From the NCBI GenBank assembly GCA_015233625.1, contig JADFXK010000004.1:1-36835 (forward strand): 36,835 bases of DNA, read 5' to 3'. Below are positions 28,170 to 36,835 of the stretch, piece by piece; positions within the stretch are counted from its first letter, which is position 1, and each line of letters starts with the position of its first letter. This DNA comes from Deltaproteobacteria bacterium (GTDB lineage: Bacteria; Desulfobacterota; JADFXK01). A program made the position numbers and the translations under genes. Under the pieces are notes generated by a model, which worked only from the letters and a program-made list of their open reading frames with translations, made no database searches and was not told where the DNA came from.

Positions 28170-29576
28170 CTATATTTTTTCTGGTTCCGGGCTCAATTTT
28201 TCCACTCGAACTTCGGCCGCTCCCCTGGCGAACCTAATACTCATGGCATCTCCCGGGGTGAGCATGGCCGCATCCTTGACAATGGCCAGGTCCGGCAAGC
28301 GCCGGCTGAGGCTGTATCCGCGGGCCAGCACAGCCAGAGGGCTCAACGCGTCCAGGCTTCCGACCATCCGGCCCAAGCGTTGGCTTAACCGGCCCAGGTA
28401 GGTCCTGGTCAAGCTATCCAGGTCTTTTCGCAACGTGGTTAATCTTTCACTCTTTCGGCGAATGTCACCGAACGGTGATAATAATCTCAGTCTGGCATAA
28501 TTTCCGTCCACTTCCCGGCGGCTGGATTTGATTGACGCCGCAGCCGACCGGATCAATCGTCCGGTCAAATCATCGAGTCTGAGACGCTGGTCAGCCAGAC
28601 GTCGGCTGGGGGAAATCAGTCGAGCCGAGATGTGCCGAAGCTTTTCTCGGCCAAGGGAGATGGTTTGTTTTACCCGGTCGGCTAATGTCTGGTCCAACTG
28701 CCGTATTCCTGCTAATAGATCTGATCGCCTGGGGACAATCATTTCCGCCGCGGCAGTGGGCGTGGCGGCTCGCACGTCGGCCACCAGATCACAGATAGAC
28801 AGGTCAATCTCATGCCCCACGGCCGAGACCACTGGGTGCTTCGACGCGGCCACGGCCCGGGCGACCACCTCTTCATTAAACGCCCACAGATCTTCTAATG
28901 AGCCACCCCCCCTGGTCACCACAACCAGATCCACATCATCGAAGCGGTTAAGGTCGGTCAGGGCCACAGCGATGTCCTTGGCCGCCCCTTCCCCCTGGAC
29001 TCTGACCGGATAGATCAACACCTCCAGCCCGGAGAACCGCTGGTTAAGGATTTTCAGGAAGTCTCGGACGGCCGCGCCCGTCGGGGAAGTGACCAGGGCG
29101 ATCTTAGTCGGCAAGAAGGGTAGGGGCCGCTTTTTTCCGGGGTCAAATAATCCTTCCTCTTTCAACCGTTTTTTGAGCTGCTCAAAGCCCAGTTGCAGGC
29201 TGCCCAGACCGGCCGGTTCCAAATACTCGAAGATGAGTTGGTAATCACCTCTGGGCTGGTACAAACTCACCCGGCCGTGCCCGACCACCTTCAGCCCATC
29301 CTCCAGTTTAAATTTGAGCAACCGGTTTTGGAACTTAAACATGACCCCGTGAATCTGGCTATGGGCGTCTTTTAGCGTAAAGTAAAGGTGTCCCGACGAG
29401 GGCCGGCTGAGATTGGATATTTCACCCTCCACCCAGATGAACCCAAACCTGGCCTCCAGAAGGGTCTTAATCTCTTCGTTTAGTCTACTGACGGAGTAAA
29501 TCCGCCGTTCCACAATTTGCGGCCAGACGTTTTCCATAAAGGCAGTCCCAGGCAGGTAGATTGTTTCTTGATTCAT
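28170..29576 (-). CDS. xseA: Exodeoxyribonuclease VII large subunit
   Basis: YSVSRLNEEIKTLLEARFGFIWVEGEISNLSRPSSGHLYFTLKD...LVTSPTGAAVRDFLKIL...VVVTRGGGSLEDLWAFNEE...SAVGHEID; start trimmed to the internal Met. Confidence 0.95.
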   Translation of the reverse strand: MNQETIYLPGTAFMENVWPQIVERRIYSVSRLNEEIKTLLEARFGFIWVEGEISNLSRPSSGHLYFTLKDAHSQIHGVMFKFQNRLLKFKLEDGLKVVGHGRVSLYQPRGDYQLIFEYLEPAGLGSLQLGFEQLKKRLKEEGLFDPGKKRPLPFLPTKIALVTSPTGAAVRDFLKILNQRFSGLEVLIYPVRVQGEGAAKDIAVALTDLNRFDDVDLVVVTRGGGSLEDLWAFNEEVVARAVAASKHPVVSAVGHEIDLSICDLVADVRAATPTAAAEMIVPRRSDLLAGIRQLDQTLADRVKQTISLGREKLRHISARLISPSRRLADQRLRLDDLTGRLIRSAAASIKSSRREVDGNYARLRLLSPFGDIRRKSERLTTLRKDLDSLTRTYLGRLSQRLGRMVGSLDALSPLAVLARGYSLSRRLPDLAIVKDAAMLTPGDAMSIRFARGAAEVRVEKLSPEPEKI

Positions 29577-29896
29577 CCGGTTGAACAATGTGTCGCCGCG
29601 CTGAAGGCTATCCCAGACCTCTGCAACTCTGATTATCCCGGCGATTTGTTTGACATCGCTACCACATTTTGACCCACCGGACAACCACAAAAGATGATTT
29701 CCATATGTCTGGCCTTAGTTAGAGCCGTGGCGATGAATAGTTGCGTAGGATTTCAACGGCAGGTCATGGTTTCGTCCGTTGCCCTCCGACCGCGGGATAT
29801 TTATTGATTGAATCGGGGCCTTAAATCAGTTATGATTAAAAGTGGATGCCTTTGGCTCAAACAGAGTGATCTGATCCTGCAAAATAGAGGCGATCG

Positions 29897-30154
29897 ATGA
29901 AATTAACCGCTGTGTTTCAAAAGGTTCCCGAAGGTTACATTGGTTTTGTGGAAGAACTGCCCGGCGCAAATACCCAAGGTGCCACGCTGGAAGAAACCAA
30001 AAGGAATCTGATGGAAGCAATTTCAGTCGCCGAAGAATTGAAGACTAACGTGGTCCGGGCGGAAATGGTGCTGGAGGTTAACCGAATGCTGGCTGAAGAA
30101 TCGCTAAAGGGCCAGGAAGTGATAAAAGAATCGCTGGACCTGGCGGCCTTGTGA
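29897..30154 (+). CDS. hicB: HicB-like antitoxin
   Basis: MKLTAVFQKVPEGYIGFVEELPGANTQGATLEETKRNLMEAISV, HicB fold; immediately upstream of hicA. Confidence 0.85.
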   Translation: MKLTAVFQKVPEGYIGFVEELPGANTQGATLEETKRNLMEAISVAEELKTNVVRAEMVLEVNRMLAEESLKGQEVIKESLDLAAL

Positions 30155-30155
30155 A

Positions 30156-30341
30156 ATGAAACGGCAAGACTTGATTCGGCACTTGAAAAGACACGGTTGC
30201 GAATTGCTGCGAGAAGGAGGGAGCCATTTGATTTATGTCAACCGGTCGGTTGGGAGTGTCTCCACGGAGCCCAGACATAGAGAGATCAATGATTTTTTGG
30301 CGCGGAAAGTTTGCCGAGATTTACAAATCCCGCTTCCGTGA
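30156..30341 (+). CDS. hicA: HicA-like mRNA interferase toxin
   Basis: KRQDLIRHLKRHGCELLREGGSHLIYVNRSVGSVSTEPRHREINDFLARKVCRDLQIP. Confidence 0.9.
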   Translation: MKRQDLIRHLKRHGCELLREGGSHLIYVNRSVGSVSTEPRHREINDFLARKVCRDLQIPLP

Positions 30342-30510
30342 GGCCCAATCCCGACATTGGGGCGCGACGGGCCACCGGGGCAGGTTGCGGGGATAGGTCG
30401 CTGTTCTGATCTCGGTCGCCGGAGGTGGTATCAGTGGAATAGCCCCAAACTCCTTAACATGGATAGTTCCAATGATGTCTCTGAAAATCCATCTGGTAGG
30501 TGAGGAAACA

Positions 30511-33500
30511 ATGCGTACTTTTTGTATCGTTCTCCTGCTGGCCTGCTCCATCCTGCTCAACCCGCAGCACGCCAACGCCAAAAGAACCGTCAGAGCCGGC
30601 GTCTTCAACTATAAGCCGATGGTCTACTTTGATACTGACGGCTCTGCTCGCGGGTTCTTCGTGGATATTCTGAACCATGTGGCAACTAAGGAAAACTGGG
30701 ACGTGCAGTATGTGACCGGCACCTGGCAGGAGGGGCTAGATCGTCTCAAGAGCGGCGAAATCGACCTGATTCTCTGTGTCGGCTATTCCGAGGAGCGGGA
30801 AAAATACATGGACTTTCCAAAGGAGTTTCTGCTGCTGGACTGGGGGCTGGTCTATAAGGCAAAAGGTTCGTCCATAAACACCATCATGGATCTCGACGGC
30901 AAGGCGGTTAGCGTGCTTAAGGGAAGCGTTTACGCGTCGGGTTTTAAAGAACTTGCAAGACAATTCAATATAAATGCGAAGATTTTGGAAGTGAACCAGG
31001 TCAGTGATGTGTTCAAGACGGTGGACTCCGGCAAGGCCGAAGCGGGGGTAACTGCCAACATAGCGGGCATACTGAATGAAGCAGGTTACACCGTGGATCG
31101 GACGCCGATCATCTTCACTCCGGTAAAATTAAGCTATGCGACCAATGAAGGCAAAAATGGAGACCTGATTGCGGTATTGAACAGAGAAATCGCCGGATTG
31201 AAAGGAGACCAAGCATCTCTTTATTATCATAAGCTTGAACATCTGATGGGCAAAAAGGATAACGGGATACCTGAAGAAGTCTACTGGGTGTTGATTGGGA
31301 CCGCTTCTGCATTGTTTCTTGCCATTATGTTTATAGCCGCGCTCAGGCGGGAGGTGCGCAGGAAAACCATAATGATTGAGGAGTCTGTGAAGCAGTATCA
31401 AACCATATCTGCCCGCCAGGAAGCAATTCTGACAGCTGTTCCCGACATTATAATGGAGGTGGACATCAATAAGGTTTATACCTGGTCAAACCGTGCCGGG
31501 TTTAAGTTCTTCGGTGAAGATGTTATTGGTAAAGAAGCCGCGTTATATTTTGTAACTGAACAGGATACATATGATATTGTCCATCCTATAATCCAAGGTT
31601 CGGAAAATGTGGTTTATGTAGAAAGTTGGCAAAGACGCCAAGATGGTGAAAGTCGGCTTTTGGCCTGGTGGTGCAAGACGCTCTATGATGAGCACGTCAT
31701 TGGATCAGGCGCATTGTCGACAGCGCGGGACATCACCGAGAGCAAACATGCTGAGGAGGCCCTAAGGGAAAGCAATAGTAAATTCAAGGCGCTTGTGACC
31801 AACATCCCTGGATACGTCGCTTATGTCAATGCGGATACTTTACAATATGAATTAGTAAATGACGCATATGAAGAAGCGTTTGGAATTCCACGGGAAAATA
31901 TTATGGGCAGTCATATCAGAGAAATTATTGGGGAAACTAATTATAATTTCGCTCTAAAATATATTAACGAAGTGAAATTGGGGAAATCGATTTCCTACGA
32001 AAACACCTTTAATTTTGTCTCAGGAAAACGTTGGATTCAAGTAAATTACGCTCCTGTTACGGACGCCGACGGACATGTTGCATCAATTGTCGCGCTCAAT
32101 AATGATATCACCGAACGGAAACAGGTGGAGGAGGAACTGTTCCAAAGTCGCAGTATGTTGGCCAACATCCTAGACTCCGTGCCCCAGTCAATTTTCTGGA
32201 AAGACCGCAACAGCGTATACCTGGGATGCAATCAAGCATTCGGTAGAGCGGTCGGAATCAATGAGGTCGAGAAAATTGTCGGCAAAACGGATTTTGATCT
32301 TCCATGGACGTTTGAAGAAACCAAGGCGTACCGAGCCGATGACCGTGAGGTGATGGAGACCAACCAACCGAAGCGGCACATCATTGAAACGGCCAAGCAG
32401 GCTGACGGCACGGTCATCTGGGCCGAAACCACCAAGGTTCCTCTCGTGGATGGCCACGGTAATGTCTACGGCGTCTTAGGTGTTTACGAGGACATCACCG
32501 AGCGTAAGCGGGCTGAGGAAGCATTGAAAGAAAATGAGAGAGTATTCCGCAACCTTTTCAACAACACTCTGGTCGCGATGTTTAGGTCAAGGCTAGATGG
32601 ATCTGAAACATTGAATGTGAATGAAAAATTCCTCGAACTTGTTGGGCGGAGCCGTGAGGAGGTAATCGGTAAACCTTCCGTGGTATACTGGCTCGATCCG
32701 CTGCAACGCGAGGAAATGGTCCGCATGCTGATGACCGATGGGCGGGTCGTTGATTTAGAATACAAAATGCTCAGAAAGAACGGTGAAGTACGTGATTGTA
32801 TTACATCATTAAATCTATATCCTGATGAAGGGATTCTGGAAGGCTCTATTCAGGACATCACCGAGCGCAAGCGGGCGGAGGAAGAGCAGAAGACATTGGA
32901 GGTACAGCTCCGCCAGGCCCAGAAAATGGAGGCCATCGGCACGTTGGCGGGTGGAATCGCTCATGACTTCAATAATATTCTTGGCTCAATTTTCGGTTAT
33001 ACCCAACTGGCCTTGGATGATGCCAAGTCAGGCGTCGCCAACCCCGTTTTCTTGGAAGAAATATTTAAGGCGTCAAAAAGAGCCAGGGATTTGGTCAAAC
33101 AGATACTAACCATTAGCCGTCGAGCTGAACAGGCAAAGAAACCTTTTGAAATTTCATCTGTTGTAACGGAAGGCATAAATCTGATTCGGGCCTCCTTGCC
33201 GGCTAATATCATTATCAAACATGAAATATCCGCCAAGGAATTAAACATCTTGGGTGATCCCACCCAAATTCATCAGGTGTTGATCAATCTGTGCACCAAC
33301 GCCGCCCATGCCATGTCGGAAGATGGCGGCGTATTAACCATAACACTCAACGAGCTCTATCTTGATCCTGATTTAGCTAAGAGATACATTAACCTGGCCC
33401 CAGGTCATTATGTCAAACTGTCAGTGAGCGATACGGGACACGGTATGGAAGGCCGGGTTATGGAAAGAATCTTCGATCCTTTCTTTACCACAAAAGAATT

Positions 33501-34041
33501 CGGTAAAGGCACCGGTATGGGCCTGGCCATTGTCCACGGGATCGTTAAGAACCATGGCGGGGACATTAGTGTTTATAGCATACCTGGCCGGGGATCTACC
33601 TTTAACATCTTGTTGCCGACATTAGAAGCCAGACCCGAATTGACGAGTGATGTTATAGAGACCATTCCCAGAGGGATAGAGACCATTCTGCTGGTAGATG
33701 ATGAACCAGGGTTGCTCGATACCCACAAGAAGATTTTGGAGCGGCTTGGTTATAAGGTTACAGTAAGAGCCAGCGGGGTGGAAGCACTAAAGACTTTTAG
33801 AAGACATCCTGAAGGTTTTGACTTGGTAATTACTGATATGGCCATGCCCCATATGACCGGCGATAAACTGGCCCAAGAGGTTCTGAGCTTACGTCCAGAT
33901 ATCCCTGTAATCCTTTGTACTGGATTTAGTGAAGCTATCGATGAAAACATGGCGAAAGAAATCGGAGTGAGTGGGTTTCTAATGAAGCCGGTGGATGTAA
34001 CCATCCTTGCCAAGTTCATTCGGAAAGTATTGGAGAAATGA
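30511..34041 (+). CDS. Hybrid sensor histidine kinase: periplasmic SBP (bac_3-like) domain, TM, multiple PAS/PAC, HisKA, HATPase, REC
   Basis: Signal peptide; VRAGVFNYKPMVYFDTDGSARGFFVDILNHVA; repeated PAS ends 'DITERKRAEE'; KMEAIGTLAGGIAHDFNNILGSIFGYTQLAL; VSDTGHGM; ILLVDDEPGLLDTHKKILERLGY; ATG 30511 after ggtgagg. Confidence 0.92.
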   Translation: MRTFCIVLLLACSILLNPQHANAKRTVRAGVFNYKPMVYFDTDGSARGFFVDILNHVATKENWDVQYVTGTWQEGLDRLKSGEIDLILCVGYSEEREKYMDFPKEFLLLDWGLVYKAKGSSINTIMDLDGKAVSVLKGSVYASGFKELARQFNINAKILEVNQVSDVFKTVDSGKAEAGVTANIAGILNEAGYTVDRTPIIFTPVKLSYATNEGKNGDLIAVLNREIAGLKGDQASLYYHKLEHLMGKKDNGIPEEVYWVLIGTASALFLAIMFIAALRREVRRKTIMIEESVKQYQTISARQEAILTAVPDIIMEVDINKVYTWSNRAGFKFFGEDVIGKEAALYFVTEQDTYDIVHPIIQGSENVVYVESWQRRQDGESRLLAWWCKTLYDEHVIGSGALSTARDITESKHAEEALRESNSKFKALVTNIPGYVAYVNADTLQYELVNDAYEEAFGIPRENIMGSHIREIIGETNYNFALKYINEVKLGKSISYENTFNFVSGKRWIQVNYAPVTDADGHVASIVALNNDITERKQVEEELFQSRSMLANILDSVPQSIFWKDRNSVYLGCNQAFGRAVGINEVEKIVGKTDFDLPWTFEETKAYRADDREVMETNQPKRHIIETAKQADGTVIWAETTKVPLVDGHGNVYGVLGVYEDITERKRAEEALKENERVFRNLFNNTLVAMFRSRLDGSETLNVNEKFLELVGRSREEVIGKPSVVYWLDPLQREEMVRMLMTDGRVVDLEYKMLRKNGEVRDCITSLNLYPDEGILEGSIQDITERKRAEEEQKTLEVQLRQAQKMEAIGTLAGGIAHDFNNILGSIFGYTQLALDDAKSGVANPVFLEEIFKASKRARDLVKQILTISRRAEQAKKPFEISSVVTEGINLIRASLPANIIIKHEISAKELNILGDPTQIHQVLINLCTNAAHAMSEDGGVLTITLNELYLDPDLAKRYINLAPGHYVKLSVSDTGHGMEGRVMERIFDPFFTTKEFGKGTGMGLAIVHGIVKNHGGDISVYSIPGRGSTFNILLPTLEARPELTSDVIETIPRGIETILLVDDEPGLLDTHKKILERLGYKVTVRASGVEALKTFRRHPEGFDLVITDMAMPHMTGDKLAQEVLSLRPDIPVILCTGFSEAIDENMAKEIGVSGFLMKPVDVTILAKFIRKVLEK

Positions 34042-34157
34042 GTGATATCGCCCTGAAGACTCCCGCTGTGAGTACGGAAGAGGAACTCGATATACTCAAG
34101 GGGACGAATAACCTAAACTTTAGACTTGCTCACTTGAACTGGCCAAGAGGCAGGTGA
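34038..34157 (+). CDS. Micro-ORF, 39 aa, unknown
   Basis: MSDIALKTPAVSTEEELDILKGTNNLNFRLAHLNWPRGR; ATGA overlap with the upstream kinase stop and GTGA overlap with the downstream MNT start. Confidence 0.4.
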   Translation: MSDIALKTPAVSTEEELDILKGTNNLNFRLAHLNWPRGR

Positions 34158-34495
34158 CTTTTGGGGAGTATCCCGTGGGTATCGATGAATCTTTAGTAAA
34201 TGAGATCGTCAGGCGAATCCTGATTGTGGCCGAGCCTGATAAGATAATTCTTTTTGGTTCCGCGGCGTCGGGCCAGATGACCAGTGACAGCGACATCGAC
34301 CTGCTGGTTGTGGAACATCATATTGCAGACCGCCGAGAAGAATATGTCCGCATCAGAACGTCCCTGAGAGGAATGGGTTATCCATTTGATATATTTTTAA
34401 TTTCCGCCCAATCATATCAGACCACCAAAGATCTGGTCGGTGGAATAGCTTATCCCGCGGCCAGGCAAGGACGGGTCATCTATGAAGCCGCCTGA
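34154..34495 (+). CDS. Nucleotidyltransferase domain (MNT/MntA-like) protein
   Basis: KIILFGSAASGQMTSDSDIDLLVVE: GSxxxG...DxD nucleotidyltransferase motif. Confidence 0.85.
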   Translation: MTFGEYPVGIDESLVNEIVRRILIVAEPDKIILFGSAASGQMTSDSDIDLLVVEHHIADRREEYVRIRTSLRGMGYPFDIFLISAQSYQTTKDLVGGIAYPAARQGRVIYEAA

Positions 34496-34681
34496 AAATC
34501 CGAGTGGACAACGCTGAGAGTCGAGCCAGATTAATTCATTGAACTCGCCGTCCAAATCATTTATACTCACTGTTGGCGGATCCCTGTCGTTTTACCTCAA
34601 TGGTCATCTTTTCCTTGAAATCCCTTGAGAAATCAAGGTCGATAGCAGTCTCCGGATCATTAACCTTGAGTGGGTGTAACC

Positions 34682-35071
34682 ATGCCATTGGTAAAAATAA
34701 GCATTTTGCGGGGCAGATCGGTCGCGGAGAAAAAGGATTTGTTAGATGCTGTTCACTCTGCCCTGGTCGATGCCTTTAAAATTCCTGAAATGGATCGTAA
34801 TCAGAGATTGGTCGAATTTGATCCCGTCAATTTCGAGATTCCCTCCGGGAAATCTGATAACTATGTATTAGTTGAGCTTACGGTGTTTCCAGGACGGTCT
34901 ATTGAGACTAAGCGGCGGCTTTATCAACGTATCGTAAAAAAAATTGGCGACTTGGACATTAGCCCGGACGATGTCTTCATCGTGCTGCACGAACCGCCTT
35001 TGGAGAACTGGGGCATTCGGGGTGGGATTCCGGCCATAGAAATAGACTTTGGGTTCAACATAAAGGTATAA
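34682..35071 (+). CDS. Tautomerase family protein
   Basis: MPLVKISILRGRSVAEKKDLLDAVHSALVDAFKIPEMDRNQRL, Pro immediately after the initiator Met as in 4-OT/MIF superfamily. Confidence 0.88.
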   Translation: MPLVKISILRGRSVAEKKDLLDAVHSALVDAFKIPEMDRNQRLVEFDPVNFEIPSGKSDNYVLVELTVFPGRSIETKRRLYQRIVKKIGDLDISPDDVFIVLHEPPLENWGIRGGIPAIEIDFGFNIKV

Positions 35072-35072
35072 T

Positions 35073-36131
35073 ATGAAAATACTTATTCTTGGAGTTAATG
35101 GGTTTATCGGCAACAGTCTGGTCAAGAGAATCATGGATACCACGGATTGGGAGGTTTACGGCATGGACCTGTCGTGCCACAAATTGTCTCATTCCTTAGC
35201 CAACCCCAGATTTAAGTATATCGAAGGGGATATCTCCATCAACAAAGAATGGATTGAATACCATGTTAAGAAATGCGATGTGGTGTTGCCATTAGTGGCC
35301 ATTGCCACGCCCAAAGCTTATGTAGAGCGGCCGCTGGAGGTGTTCGGAATCGATTTTGAAGAGAATCTCAAGGTCATCAGATACTGTGTCAAATACCGGA
35401 AACGGGTTATCTTCCCATCCACCTCCGAGGTTTATGGGATGTGCACCGACCCGGAATTCGACGAAGAGAAGAGCCAGTTAGTGCTGGGACCGATCCATAA
35501 ACAACGGTGGATTTACAGTTGCTCCAAGCAATTGATGGATAGGGTTATCTGGGCCTACGGGGCGCAACAAAAGCTTCAGTTTACCCTGATTCGGCCCTTT
35601 AACTGGATCGGCCCCAAGCTCGATGACATTGACTCCGCTTTAGAAGGCAGCTCTCGGGTGGTGACTCAGTTCATTATCAACCTGGTTAAGCGGGAACCTA
35701 TTAATCTGGTCGATGGCGGGTCCCAAAAGCGGTGCTTTACTTACGTGGAGGACGGCATAGATTGCCTGATGGAGATCATCAAAAACAGCGATAATCGTTG
35801 TGACGGGCAGATATTCAACATCGGGGCTCCCGCGAACGAATGTTCGGTAAAAGAGTTGGCCGAAAGACTTCTGGGGCTGTTTCAGGCCCATCCGGATCAC
35901 GCCCATGACCCGGTCTACTCGGACATCATCGGCACCAGTCATCAAGATTATTATGGCAAAGATTACGAAGATATCCTTTACCGCCGCCCGTCCATCCAAA
36001 AGGCCCGGGACATCTTGGGCTGGGAACCTAGAACCAGCCTGGACGATGCCTTGAAATATACCCTGGATTTCTTTTTGGAGGAGATTAAGGCCATGGGTGA
36101 CGATGCCAAAGTCCAGCCGAGGTGTGCCTGA
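35073..36131 (+). CDS. NAD-dependent epimerase, ArnA dehydrogenase-domain-like (UDP-glucuronate decarboxylase)
   Basis: MKILILGVNGFIGNSLVKRIMDTTDWEVYGMDLSCHKL...VVLPLVAIATPKAYVERPLEVFGIDFEENLKVIRYC...FPSTSEVYGMC...LIRPFNWIGPKLD. Confidence 0.88.
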   Translation: MKILILGVNGFIGNSLVKRIMDTTDWEVYGMDLSCHKLSHSLANPRFKYIEGDISINKEWIEYHVKKCDVVLPLVAIATPKAYVERPLEVFGIDFEENLKVIRYCVKYRKRVIFPSTSEVYGMCTDPEFDEEKSQLVLGPIHKQRWIYSCSKQLMDRVIWAYGAQQKLQFTLIRPFNWIGPKLDDIDSALEGSSRVVTQFIINLVKREPINLVDGGSQKRCFTYVEDGIDCLMEIIKNSDNRCDGQIFNIGAPANECSVKELAERLLGLFQAHPDHAHDPVYSDIIGTSHQDYYGKDYEDILYRRPSIQKARDILGWEPRTSLDDALKYTLDFFLEEIKAMGDDAKVQPRCA

Positions 36132-36835
36132 TGAATTTGGCCCAAGTTGCCTTAAAGGTAGATGTGGATACACTGGTGGGGCTGCGGGAAGGGGTGCCCC
36201 GGTTGTGCCGGGCGCTTGGATCGCGGGGCATCAGGGCTACGTTTTTTCTATCCCTGGGCCCGGATAATTCGGGTCGAGCCATTTTCCGAGTCTTTCGGCG
36301 GAAGGGTTTTTTGAACAAAATGATCCGGAATCGGGCTCCGGCGGCCTACGGCTTCAAGACCTTGTTTTACGGGACGTTACTTCCTGCGCCGATTATCGGG
36401 GAGCGGACCAAAGGGGTATTGGCGGCCCTGGGCGAGACCGAGCATGAAATCGGGGTGCATGGCTACGATCATGTCTTTTGGCATGACCATCTGGGCCGGC
36501 TGAGTGAAGCTCAGGTGCAGGAGCAGATGGCCGCGGGAATAGATGCGGTGACGCGATTGACCGGGCGGCAGGTCAGGGCTTTTGCCTCTCCGGGGTGGCA
36601 GGTCTCCCGGGCCAGCCTGGCCGTGGAAGATCTAATCGGGTTTAAGTATGCCAGCGATACCAGGGGCCGGTCTCCGTTTCGTCCCGATCTGGGCGGCGTC
36701 CATTATCTGACTCCTCAAATTCCCACGACTATGCCTACTATGGACGAGATCATGGGGCTGCCCGGTGTGGGCCGGGATCAATTAGCCGTGGCCATGCTTA
36801 GCCACATTAAGAAAACTCAATTGAACGTCATGACC
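36131..36835 (+). CDS. Polysaccharide deacetylase family, ArnD-like (partial at window end)
   Basis: NLAQVALKVDVDTLVGLREGVPRLCRALGSRGIRATFFLSLGPDNSGRA...EHEIGVHGYDHVFWHD; overlaps upstream stop (TGATG); open to window end. Confidence 0.88.
   Translation, partial: MNLAQVALKVDVDTLVGLREGVPRLCRALGSRGIRATFFLSLGPDNSGRAIFRVFRRKGFLNKMIRNRAPAAYGFKTLFYGTLLPAPIIGERTKGVLAALGETEHEIGVHGYDHVFWHDHLGRLSEAQVQEQMAAGIDAVTRLTGRQVRAFASPGWQVSRASLAVEDLIGFKYASDTRGRSPFRPDLGGVHYLTPQIPTTMPTMDEIMGLPGVGRDQLAVAMLSHIKKTQLNVMT

Noticed and set aside
28528-29013. 161-aa plus-strand ORF opposite xseA
   Set aside because: Antisense shadow; xseA is unambiguous on the minus strand.
31729-32883. Repeated 'gacatcaccgagcg(t/c)aagcggg' segments in the hybrid kinase
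   Set aside because: These encode the normal DITERKRAEE linker at the end of each PAS/PAC unit, not a nucleotide-level repeat element.
34557-34688. 43-aa minus-strand ORF MAWLHPLKVNDPETAIDLDFSRDFKEKMTIEVKRQGSANSEYK
   Set aside because: Protein-like composition, but short, overlaps the tautomerase start antisense, and no family recognised; insufficient support.
35640-36173. 177-aa minus-strand ORF opposite the ArnA-like gene
   Set aside because: Antisense shadow with no domain.

Overview
The window looks like chromosomal DNA from a Desulfobacterota-like (deltaproteobacterial) organism; this taxonomic guess is inference from gene content only. Housekeeping genes include miaB, hflX, rsmA/ksgA, xseA/xseB, a BFN-domain nuclease, PHP and HAD phosphatases and YceI. 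A surface-polysaccharide block encodes a glycosyltransferase, two SDR epimerases including rmlB, and an arnA-like/arnD-like pair. Signalling genes encode a PAS histidine kinase, a hybrid kinase with a periplasmic binding domain, a REC-TPR protein and a membrane class III nucleotide cyclase. The main points for a second look are: (1) a C-GCAxxG-C-C family gene whose first conserved Cys codon is an in-frame TGA followed by a SECIS-like hairpin, so probably a selenoprotein missed by the ORF track, next to a yedF / class-V aminotransferase / DUF3343 selenium-sulfur cluster; (2) an 867-aa fusion of a xylose-isomerase-like TIM barrel with two cyclic-nucleotide-binding domains; (3) a beta-class DNA methyltransferase fused to a staphylococcal-nuclease-like domain lacking a canonical catalytic Arg; (4) an AAA ATPase plus S8 subtilase pair matching the IetAS anti-phage architecture; (5) a 279-bp MITE-like element with perfect 16-bp terminal inverted repeats inside an array of 14-bp repeats; (6) HicBA and MNT toxin-antitoxin-type genes, the latter coupled to a 39-aa micro-ORF. 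No rRNA, tRNA or CRISPR array was recognised. All family calls were made by eye from motifs, with no database search.
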